Source: Acephala macrosclerotiorum (Eukaryota > Ascomycota > Leotiomycetes > Helotiales > Mollisiaceae). Taken from it: a stretch of DNA of 64,000 bases. The stretch is from the NCBI GenBank assembly GCA_014904845.1, contig MU119362.1, positions 1 through 64,000 of the forward strand, read 5' to 3'. The position numbers were made by a program, and so were the translations under genes. Shown piece by piece: positions 55,921 to 64,000 of the stretch. Positions within the stretch are counted from its first letter, which is position 1. The number at the start of each line of letters is the position of its first letter. The notes beneath the pieces were generated by a model that worked only from the letters and a program-made list of their open reading frames with translations, ran no database searches and was not told the DNA's origin.

Positions 55921-56232
55921 TCAAGTAGAATAAGCTGAAGGGAGGTATTGGATTCTCCACAGAATTCCTAGCTTCCACTCTTTCGTTCCTGGATTCAATT
56001 GTTCCATCGCATTTGTTGCGTGCGAAGTCCTCGGTCTAGTCTCCGTTTGGTTCTTATCTCCCGTCCGACGAAACCCGTTCCTGCTATCCCGAAGCATCGG
56101 CACCAAACAGTATGCAAGCCACATTGTCACTTACCAATCAGTTCTTGGGGTTGTGACAAGCGACCGTATGAGAGCTACAGACAGGGTTGCACAAAGACTT
56201 AAAACCCCAATAGCGAAGTAGCCGCAAACCAT
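55921..56232 (-). CDS. candidate small membrane protein, divergent fifth member of the array
   Basis: Two exons (56232-56135 and 56083-55921) joined by a 51-nt intron with a GTAAGT donor would encode 86 aa. It starts MVCGYFAIGVLSLCATLSV, a single hydrophobic helix followed by Arg. After the intron comes a polar, basic tail. The intron falls about seven residues after the membrane segment, as in the four clearer copies nearby, but its phase differs (2 instead of 1) and the tail lacks their EHT motif. It is either a diverged member or an unrelated small ORF. Confidence 0.4.
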
Positions 56233-56489
56233 GGGCAATAACTTCGCCAAACTCCCCAGGCATCGTCCGATTCAATGCGAAAATGCGAAAAATAGAATAT
56301 TTATGAGCTTTTCAGCAAAGCGCGTATTTAGTATGAGGGATGGAACCTAAGCAACAAGATACATTCTTCATCCTTAGTCACCATCACGCGGAAAGAATAC
56401 GAAGTCAAAACACCCACGAAACTCTACTACTGCCGAAGCCAATACAGTAAAGATCAGAACTGAAAAATGTGTTCCCTCAAATTCTCGAG

Positions 56490-56795
56490 CTACTCTCGCT
56501 TTGAACCCCCTTTCCTCAAACGAGCTGACAAAGATCTCGGAGCAACAAAATACGTATGCTCATGCTTGACCACAGACCCAAATCCTACTTCCTGGTTATG
56601 GGTAGTGCCTTTACGTCGATACTTGTCAGTCACAAACACTCAACAATACATCGCGGGTAGGAAGAAAGGGAAGGATCAATATACCATTCCCAAACCGAGT
56701 AGCTCGAAGAGTAAAGTACGCGATGAGGATACTGACGAGGCCGACGATGGTCCCGAGAAGACCGAAGACGATAGCGATTATTGAGTCTGGGGACA
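56490..56795 (-). CDS. small single-pass membrane protein, array copy 1 (5' exon not identified)
   Basis: The membrane exon (56795-56685, 111 nt) encodes VSPDSIIAIVFGLLG, then a hydrophobic helix of about 25 residues ending AYFTLRATRF. A 76-nt intron follows, then a tail exon (56608-56490) with VVKHEHTYFVAPRS and a basic end (RLRKGGSKRE). The frame is continuous from phase 1 to the stop. There is no in-frame ATG before the acceptor, so a first exon must lie upstream; I could not place it. No signal peptide is visible. Basic residues after the helix predict a cytosolic C-terminus. The family is unknown to me. The relationship to the copies at 57.9, 59.2 and 63.6 kb supports that it is a gene. 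Confidence 0.65.
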
Positions 56796-56999
56796 CTGAA
56801 CAAGGCTTAGCTAAAACCAAACGGGGATGCAAAGCAGCGTCGGATATGGAGCAGACAAGGCTGGGCCACGTGATGCAGTTACACTTCGCTACCTTGGAAG
56901 GGATGAAACTGGCGGAAAAGGGGAGTCAATTGGAAACGTACTGGTTATTGTAGATCCTTGACAGAAATATTCTGTTCTAGCCAGCAGCTTGTGTTGTTT

Positions 57000-57861
57000 A
57001 AAAATTGTAGTCAAACATTATTTCAGAAGAGATTGGAGAAATGGAACTTATAGAGGGTGGTTGACACCACTCCTGCCCCCGGTCTTTGTAAGAAGTCAGT
57101 TGCAACACGTCAATCTACCTACCACCTTATACTCCCATCGAGCAGGGGTGTGAGCCGGAGACCGGAACGCCAATCGGAACGCCAAAACAGTTCTCGGCTG
57201 ATTTTGCGTTTCTCTACGATCCAATTAGCATTCGACTTCGAACACAGCCCCCAAGGGCCTATCCTCCCGTAGGTTGGGACTCGGGAGACCGTGCCTGTTG
57301 TTAAGAACCACGAACGCAACAGAATCAATCTGGGCAGGGAAGAGGAATAAATAGCGCATTCAATCTAAAATGGTAAAGATCTTCCGGCACGTGATCATCA
57401 AGTGGCTGGAGACGGTCTGATTGGCCGCGTTGACTTTTCTCTTCGAGCAGGACATTTCTCAATTCAAAGAGGAGAAGCTCTTTCCCATAAATAATGATAC
57501 GGAGAGGATGAGAAACCAATAGAAAACAGTCCGAATTCGGAAACCCCCGTATTCGATATCGCAAGACGAAACGCAACTAGTGAACACGCAGTTAGGTGGC
57601 AGGGCTGAGGATGTTCTGCAGGCAAGTGCCGAATGTCGTCAAAGGCGGAAACAAAGCCTGGAGACTAGGTGGAAATCAACCATGTGAAGTTGTCAAAGTC
57701 CCAGTAACACGACGAGTGGATCCTGAAACGCTGTTCTAGGACAAGGGAGAGAAAGCAACATCTAGGTCTCGCAAGAAATCTCATTTCAAACATCCAGAAC
57801 ACGATCGCGTTTTCATCTTTCACTTGTCTAGTATAATCCCTCTATCTTCAAAAAGCAATCT
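57000..57861. other. intergenic stretch between array copies
   Basis: Presumed promoter and 5' region of copy 1 on the right-to-left strand (a CTATAAG string near 57050) plus 3' flank of copy 2. No other gene recognised. Confidence 0.45.
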
Positions 57862-58149
57862 TCAACGCTTTCGAAAGTTCATGCTATTCGCCTCCGAAGA
57901 TCTTTTCGAGATCAAATGCGTATGTTCATGATAGAAATGTACGTGATTCGGAACGTGGTGTTCAGAGAATGTTCCTGGCGCATAGTCAGTCAAAAGCTGA
58001 GCCTAGGAGGCATTGTGTAGTACGAGAGCAAGACCTACCGTGGCTGTTAGTCATGGAGCGAAGCGTGAGGTAGGCGAGAAGAACTGCCAAGAAATTGATG
58101 AGCGTTCCGAGAAGACCGAAAATGATCGCAATGATAGTATCCGATGACA
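57862..58149 (-). CDS. small single-pass membrane protein, array copy 2 (5' exon not identified)
   Basis: Same plan as copy 1: a 111-nt membrane exon (58149-58039; SSDTIIAIIFGLLGTLINFL, then LLAYLTLRSM), a 64-nt intron, and a tail exon (57974-57862) that is His-rich (EHHVPNHVHFYHEHTH) and ends basic (NFRKR). Exon length, both splice phases, the D-[ST]-x-I-x-I-x-x-G-L-L signature and the EHT motif match copy 1. The upstream exon with the start codon is unresolved; an open stretch starting MSSFKDQEMV lies near 58460 but does not join in phase. His-rich tails can bind metal, which is only a suggestion here. Confidence 0.7.
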
Positions 58150-58626
58150 CTATTGTTGTTAATTGAGAAGACCAATGCGAACAAAAAAATAATATCGCTA
58201 GAAATCGACAGGTAGAAACAGAGTAAGGCGTAGACGCGGAGTGGGTATGAGGCTCTGACGGTAATGCGCCTCTCGCGTCGACTTAGGATTACATGCTGCA
58301 GCGACATGTAAAAAGAGAAGCAGTGACGTACTTTTATCCGCGAAAATATATGATCAGAACGAGGCTGCGCCAAAAGGTAAGATCGGTTTGGGCTTTCAAG
58401 CGACATTTTGAAAGAGCAGCTCTCAATTCTAAATACCATCTCCTGATCCTTGAATGAAGACATTTCTTCTTGCAACCCGATCTGTTACTGGTGTTGTTGG
58501 AGGGGTAGCAGAGTCGAGAATCATAAGAGATGCGGGGCACGGGGGTGAGGGGATGAGGGGAAGCTGCGCGAAGGTCTACGAAGGACGCGGTCAAAAGTCT
58601 GGGAAATACAGGGGGATACGCTATAA

Positions 58627-58837
58627 TGCCCTGTAAGGTCTCACCCTATGCCCTAAACGGTGATCATCCATAGGACTCACTGTAAAAGCGCCTCGACCCA
58701 TTAAAAGTTAGGCTCGACAGGGTCTCAAGCCCTGATTTTCAGCGCCACTATAGCCTAAAGGGGTAGGATTACACTAATCGAGCCAATCAAGAGGGCTGAT
58801 GGGGCTCCAATGAGACATTACGGGGCCTTACAGGGCA
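58627..58837. repeat. short inverted-repeat element candidate
   Basis: TGCCCTGTAAGG at the left end and its exact complement CCTTACAGGGCA at the right end enclose 187 bp of otherwise unexplained sequence. Degenerate similarity continues a few bases inward. Size and symmetry suggest a MITE, but no clean target duplication is visible. Confidence 0.35.
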
Positions 58838-59241
58838 CTGTCCCTATAAGCCCAACAAGGCTGACTTTGTCGAAGCGAACCTATAAATTGGGCATTACCC
58901 CGCTTTCGTTGTACTTGTCCAGAATTGGATCCTAGTCAAGGCTGAGTAAGCAATAGCAAAGTGATGGCGTGACGGAATCGGACAAAAGAATGTGTGGCTT
59001 TGGAGATCTGGGACCAATTAGCACTGGACCAAATCATGTGACAGACAGCAAAGCAAAAACAAGACAATGAGACGACTAAGCACAACATGCGGCAAGCGCC
59101 GGATGCAGAATGATATAATAACTCTCGTGGTTAGAGAGCTTGAAAAAAAGAAGAAACACACTGGCAGGAGAACTCTCTCCAGGCACCACAGAACTCCAAT
59201 GCCATTCGAATGAATATCCAGAAAACACATACAGGCACACT

Positions 59242-59553
59242 TCAATCTCTCTGCGCCTTGCGCCTCAAGCTCTCCACGCTCCGGTGTACAGGCCTCAATC
59301 CAGATGGAGGGAAGGTAGATTCTCGCCGAAAAGTTGGTGCGTACCGATAATCTTGCTGTCTTTGAGTTTTATCCTCAGGATCTGTTTCTAGCAATGTCAG
59401 TCTTGCCATTCATTTGACTCCATGAGCATGGCAAGATCTTACTCTTAATCATTATCATCGCCCTGTACATCCGGTGGGCAAGCACCATGCTGATAAGATT
59501 GATAAAGACGCTGATAAGCCCGAGGGCGATAGTAATTGCTGTATCGGTAGATC
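59242..59553 (-). CDS. small single-pass membrane protein, array copy 3 (5' exon not identified)
   Basis: The membrane exon (59553-59443) is again exactly 111 nt: GSTDTAITIALGLISVFINL, then MVLAHRMYRAM. A 61-nt intron with GTAAGA donor leads to a tail exon (59381-59242) reading NPEDKTQRQQDYRYAPTF and ending SLRRKAQRD. An alternative acceptor 7 nt upstream gives a different, less family-like tail. The tail lacks EHT but keeps the basic end. This is the most divergent of the four clear copies. An upstream exon is required for a start codon; none could be assigned. Confidence 0.6.
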
Positions 59554-59599
59554 CTGATACGCCTTCAGCCAGCTAGAGCTTTAAAAGGAGGATCGGGTA

Positions 59600-60528
59600 C
59601 AAGTGAGACAAGATTATGCGTCAAGGAAGGAAGGAAGGAAGCGCAATACAAGCACGTGACAGACTGGACTTGAGCAAGTGGAGGGAGTGGTGACGAGAAC
59701 TAGCCCACCCATGTTGAAAAGACTGACGAATCGAGCCTCTGCGAGTTCCGGTATGAAAGTCCTCAACCAACGGTGCCAATGACGAATGGATTCAAAGATC
59801 TTTTGGTGTTTTTGCTGTTTTGTGAAATTCGTTGAGGCCGGAAATGTAGCGGACGCAAATATATGGGACGAAAGAATAGGTTCAGATGTAGTCCGATAAA
59901 AAAGGAGGAGCAAGTCGAGTCGAATGTTCAAAAGGATGATTGACCTTGGTGAATGCGAACTATGGTGGAACTTGAAAATGATTATGATTGCGGCAGCAAT
60001 AGAAAGAGCAGTCTAATGTAGAAATTGGGTTTGCGACCCAGAAAAAGTTGAGAAGAGTTCAGAAGTTGAAAACGTGTGTACGATATTCTTGACAGTACGG
60101 AACCATTGTGGGAATCGGCACTCGAAAAGCTTTCAGCGGAGTGAGGTTCCTGGATTGGGGGTAAGAGCCCGTAAGATACAGCTTACTACCCGAGGTTGGA
60201 TAGGATAGCTCTCATCTTACGGACTAATCGAAGCTGTGGCGCAAGTAGCTGTGTAGGAGCAGCAGGACTGCAGTCAACTCACTCGAACGACGCAGAGGGC
60301 CCGAGGCGAAACGAGCGCAGAATGAGGCTAGATTTTAAGTCCGAGTGTTCGGACTTCGTGGGAGTGGCTGACTTCAGCGTGGCGACGCTTCCAGTTCAGG
60401 GAGTGCATCGTTATAAATCGTTGAATTGATGGATAAGTCTGGATTTTACGACGTATTTTCACATTTAACAGTGAGCGCTCACCCTTGGGCTCAGGCATGA
60501 AAGAAGCACAATATACGACAAGAGGTAG
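59600..60528. other. intergenic stretch
   Basis: Contains the expected 5' region of array copy 3 and sequence up to the next transposon. A GGAA microsatellite lies near 59623-59640. No gene recognised. Confidence 0.45.
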
Positions 60529-60530
60529 TA

Positions 60531-61873
60531 AAAGCTGGGGCCACCACACATGGCCCACTTAACCGAGAACCATAAAATCAACTTTTTTAATTCTAAATTT
60601 TATGATTAATCCACTACTCAGTTTTTTGCTTTGAAATTAAAATTATATATTGATGAACAGTAGCTAAACCTCGGACTGCAATAACATCTTCAATCTTACA
60701 AGTCAGTTGTTCTGTATAATGCCTGAAATCACGTGGATCTACTCGATTCCACAGCTTTTGCAACTCTTTGTGTAAATCCTCTCTACTTTTCGGCACATAA
60801 AGTAGTTTCTTCAGTTCTTCTTTCATCCATCGCCAGACTTTTTCAATTGGATTCAAATCAGGTGAACAAGGAGGCCAATTGAACCCGCGAATCCCATGTT
60901 GTAGCCTAGAGAGTCTAGCTTTCCCCTTATGCATTTTTGAGCCGTCTTCTATGAAGATATACTCCGGACTCAAAGCATCAAATAAAGAGAAGACTACAGG
61001 CTGAAGAACCTGTTGGAGATATGCTTTAGAGCAGATGCCCTTGCGGTCTGGAAGCTTCTCTATGAACACCAATTCTGACTTATAGTCCCAGCCAATAGCT
61101 CCCCAAATCATCACCGTAACCCTTTTTGACCGATAAACAGACCGTATGCAATCAAAGCACCTTCTCTCATCTACCCTCCGTGTTACCCAGACTCTGCCAT
61201 TCTTTTTAGTCTCAAATATAGCTTCATCTGACCATATAACTTTTCGCCAATCTCTTTTTTGTCTGCTATTATCTTTATGAGTAGTATAGTTTGATGTTCT
61301 CTACTACCTATGCTCTTTAGCAAACGCCAACCTCTTCTTAGCTTGTTGCCGTGATATATAGGGTCGAGGGCATGCAATGCAGCGACGGTAGCCTGCGCGG
61401 CGCAGTTCTCGGCGAATGGTTCGAACAGAAGCTGAAAGGTATAGTAGAATTTTGAGACTGGCGAAAGTCATTTTGCGAGAAAACTAATCTTTTGCGATTG
61501 TGCGAATGCATCGGCGAATGTCTTTTACAGACATGATATGTGGCTTCGGGCGTTTCTTTCCTCGTATTCGGCGACTGTGTTCTTGCTTGAGAATGCGTCT
61601 TATTGACCTTCTAGGCACAAGGATCTCTTCTTGAGTCTCTCGCTGAGATTTTCCCTGTCTTTGCAAACCGCGGATAACTGCGCGGGCAGAAGTGGGCCAT
61701 TCTCTTTTGTCTTTTTGGAGGGGAGAACTGAGTATTACAGGTGTTTCCATTTTGAATTGCAGAGAAAAAGGGCTGTTGGTTGATGAGATATTAAAATTTA
61801 AAAAGGGGGGGCTGGAAATGAGAACGCGTCGACGCGTTCGGTTAAGTGGGCCATGTGTGGTGGCCCCAGCTCT
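60531..61873. mobile_element. Tc1/mariner element A, 1343 bp
   Basis: Ends carry inverted repeats of about 35 bp (AGCTGGGGCCACCACACATG, then GCCCACTTAACCGA) facing each other. TA at 60529-60530 and 61874-61875 is the target duplication. It contains one minus-strand transposase frame with three internal stops. The length is typical of a full-size Tc1/mariner element. Confidence 0.92.
60614..61750 (-). pseudogene. Tc1/mariner transposase A, three in-frame stops
   Basis: One frame runs from METPVILSSPLQ to the end, broken by TAG at 61486-61484 and a double TAG at 61306-61301. The HTH region (RAVIRGLQRQGKSQRETQ) comes first. The catalytic triad is visible: VIWSDEAIFE, IFIEDGSKMHKGKA and CSPDLNPIEKVW, with 33 residues by my count between the second Asp and the Glu. 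The double TAG lies where the related element B has consecutive Trp codons (TGG TGG), which fits G-to-A RIP changes. Not functional as read. Confidence 0.88.
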
Positions 61874-62166
61874 TACTTTGCTCACAGAGGAAGTGACCAC
61901 TGCTGAACGACACGAGCATTTTACTGTGGCAGAAGTCGAGAAACAGAGCCTGAAATGACAGGGCAGGCACAGAAAGTATTATTTCTCGACTGCGAGGCAT
62001 AACAAAGAAAATTTGCCAGACGAAACGAAAGTCCACGATGACTGGCGCAGACCATCAAGCAAGAAAGAAACAAAGAAAGAAAATATTAGACAGCAAATAG
62101 TACAAGCCGGGGATCTATAAATTCCCAGCTTACCTGGTATAAAATCAGACAAGAAGCCATCAAGTA

Positions 62167-63498
62167 AGAGCTTCGGGCATTACTCTGCGTACACCTCACC
62201 AAAATCTTGATTTTATTAACCACAACGCTTTCAATTAGCTTCTGCAATTATAATTTATCGTTTCTGAGGTTGTATTCATTGTTTATCCTTGTATTTAGTG
62301 TACAGTTGCCATGCCCTTGCTCTCAATCACATCCTCAAGCTTCACAGTAAGTCTTTCGGTAAAATATCGCCAATCCACAGGATCTACCTCACTCCACAAC
62401 TCATTTAAGACCTCCTTCAAGTCTGCAATCGATGTAGGGACAGTCTCTAACTTGGTGATCTCGTTCTTCATCCATCTCCAGACCTTTTCAATAGGATTAA
62501 AGTCAGGTGATGATAGTGGCCAGTCAAAGCCTTTGATGCCCTTCTCCAGCTTAGGTAAACGTGCCTTTCCCTTATGAATCTTAGCCCCATCTTCCATGAA
62601 TATGAACTCCTCTTGCTAAGCAAGAGTAAGAGAGTCATAAAGTGGAAAGACTACCTCTTTTAAGACCTGATTCAAGTATGCCGTGCTGCAAATACCCCTT
62701 TTGCTCTCCTCTCTCTCTAAGAATATCAACGGACTCTTCCAGTCCCAACCAATAGCTCCCCAAACCATAACTGAAACCCTTCCAGACCGATACACTGACT
62801 TGATACACGTCTGGCATTTCTTTTCATCTAGGCGGCGCGTGACATAAATCCTGCCTCTCTTCTTTGTCTCAAACGTAGCCTCATCCGACCAGGTTACTCT
62901 CTTCCAGTCTGCTGTTCCCCACCAACGATACTTCTGAGCAAAAGCTAGACGCTTTACCGCCTGTTCTTTGCTAATGAACGGTCGAGGACATGCTACACAA
63001 CGTCGATAGCCTAAAGCCTTCATCGTGCGGCGAATAGTTGTAGTAGAGCAGCCCAAGTGAAGCTCGGTCTTGATCCTGGCCCATAATACTCTGCGATTAT
63101 CCCATGAAGCAAATACCCATTTCTTGATACGCTTGATGTCTCGTTCTTTAAGGATTTTCGGCTTATATTGCTTTCCTTTTCGGGATCGACGAGAGGAGGG
63201 CGCGTTGATTATCCTTTGGAGTGAAGAGCGAGAGATCATTCCACCAGTAGCCTTCGAGATTTGACCATATGACTTTCCCTCTTACCGCAAAACTCGGATT
63301 TTGCTTCTCGTAGGCGTATCCCACTCTTAACCAGGCTTATGAGCCATTGCTGGCGATGAGAGAATGCTATCGTCCATTGTAGCTTGTTTTTGAAGGTTTA
63401 GATCGAAGTGAAAATATAATTTAAAGTGAAGTTGTAATAATAAAAGTGAATTTAAGGGTGCTCGCTTAAGGTGTACGCAGAGTAATGCCCGAAGCTCT
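62167..63498. mobile_element. Tc1/mariner element B, 1332 bp
   Basis: Inverted repeats of about 31 bp (AGAGCTTCGGGCATTACTCT, then GCGTACACCT) at both ends; TA at 62165-62166 and 63499-63500 is the target duplication. The TIR sequence is different from element A although the transposases are clearly related. It lies about 290 bp from element A. Confidence 0.92.
62295..63377 (-). pseudogene. Tc1/mariner transposase B, three in-frame stops
   Basis: A single frame from MDDSILSSPAMAHKPG is broken by TAA at 63329-63327, TAA at 63284-63282 and TAG at 62618-62616. It has an HTH region (GKSYGQISKATGG), the conserved YRRCVACPRPFISKEQA block shared with element A, then VTWSDEATFE, FIFMEDGAKIHKGKA and SSPDFNPIEKVW (33-residue spacing again). 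The first two stops fit CAA-to-TAA. It ends ATVH-stop. Non-functional as read, but little decayed elsewhere. Confidence 0.88.
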
Positions 63499-63628
63499 TA
63501 CCACACAGCCAAAAACCCAAGCCAGGCTCAAATATAACACCATCTATGCTCAACATCAAATTTCCTGATACCGCTCACCATCGTAACATTCATCAAGACG
63601 TAACACCTCAACACCTCCCCATCCTCAT

Positions 63629-64000
63629 CTATACACGTCGCCTGAGACTTGGCTTGCTCAAATCTCTAGGCAGGAGTGATGCAGCAGGGAAAATAGGGCC
63701 AGGGCCAGAGCTAGGATAATCTAGAAAGGTATGTTCGACACGATGAACATATTCGTATTTTGGCCGCATCTCTGAGTCGATATCTGTTCAGCAGGGAGTT
63801 AGCATGGAGGTCAACATCATGATGCAACGCGAATTGAATGGGTTTTCCATAGAATAGTCGAACAGAGAGCCAAGGGACGTACGCTTGCTGTTAGAGATCA
63901 TAAATCGATATGTCAAATATGCAATGTATATGCCGACAAGGCTAGCAAGGCCAATGATAGTGGCGATTATGCCGAAGGCAATGGCGATTGCTGTATCGAT
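63629..64000 (-). CDS. small single-pass membrane protein, array copy 4 (cut by window edge)
   Basis: The membrane exon runs off the right edge (ends at 63883) and reads DTAIAIAFGIIATIIGLASL, then IYIAYLTYRFMISNSK; it is four codons longer than in copies 1-3. A 99-nt intron with GTACGT donor precedes the tail exon (63783-63629): YEYVHRVEHTFLDYP and a basic end (PSLRRRV). Same phase and the same EHT motif as copies 1 and 2. The start codon lies outside the window. Confidence 0.65.

Noticed and set aside
57325..57576. Minus-strand frame of 83 codons
   Set aside because: Begins only at TTG and shows no domain or splice context.
59614..59931. 105-codon minus-strand frame upstream of array copy 3, considered as its first exon
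   Set aside because: Starts at TTG and has no donor that joins in phase 1 to the membrane exon; left unassigned.

Overview
The window reads as nuclear DNA of a filamentous ascomycete (Pezizomycotina; a helotialean leotiomycete is my guess from the overall feel, not something I could test). Genes carry short introns of about 46-76 nt with GTRAGT-like donors and CTRAC/CTAAC branch sites. There is a long AT-rich block typical of repeat-induced point mutation (RIP), Tc1/mariner elements with TA target duplications, and a HET-NACHT-ankyrin receptor-like gene. I recognised no rRNA, tRNA or CRISPR array.

Region 1 (about 0.2-18.1 kb) is a conserved gene block with good gene models: a small hypothetical protein, an OPT-family oligopeptide transporter, an NmrA-like NAD(P)-binding protein, the telomere protein POT1, importin alpha, a 2-oxoglutarate/Fe(II) oxygenase of the isopenicillin-N-synthase type, and an MKT1-like XPG-fold post-transcriptional regulator. 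POT1 and importin alpha are divergent, as are the oxygenase and MKT1, so each pair shares one promoter interval.

Region 2 (about 19.3-34.3 kb) is transposon territory. A SET-domain gene is split by a 737-bp inverted-repeat element with a TA duplication and also carries two in-frame TAG codons. It is followed by a 12.1-kb LTR retrotransposon whose interior is RIP-degraded to very high AT. Its two 195/196-bp LTRs and a 4-5 bp target duplication are still readable. A later, unmutated 258-bp solo LTR sits inside it.

Region 3 (about 34.5-45.8 kb) starts about 210 bp beyond the retrotransposon. It holds a single-exon 1243-aa HET-NACHT-ankyrin protein followed by three minus-strand genes that appear to be diverged paralogues of one another (a shared C-terminal helical module; Cys/His motifs in two of them), then some poorly supported or decayed ORFs.

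Region 4 (about 46-49.4 kb) returns to conserved genes: the tRNA pseudouridine synthase PUS4 and a protein with an RFTS-like N-terminus.

Region 5 (about 49.4-64 kb) is gene-poor accessory DNA. It contains a 245-aa protein with a helical N-domain, an 18-nt coding repeat and two C-terminal glycine-zipper segments. It also contains a Tc1-type element broken by an 855-N assembly gap, two further decayed Tc1/mariner elements, and an apparently undescribed family of short single-pass membrane proteins. Four clear copies and one divergent copy of that family lie on the minus strand between about 56 and 64 kb. This array and the three-paralogue cluster beside the NLR-like gene are the most promising novel items.
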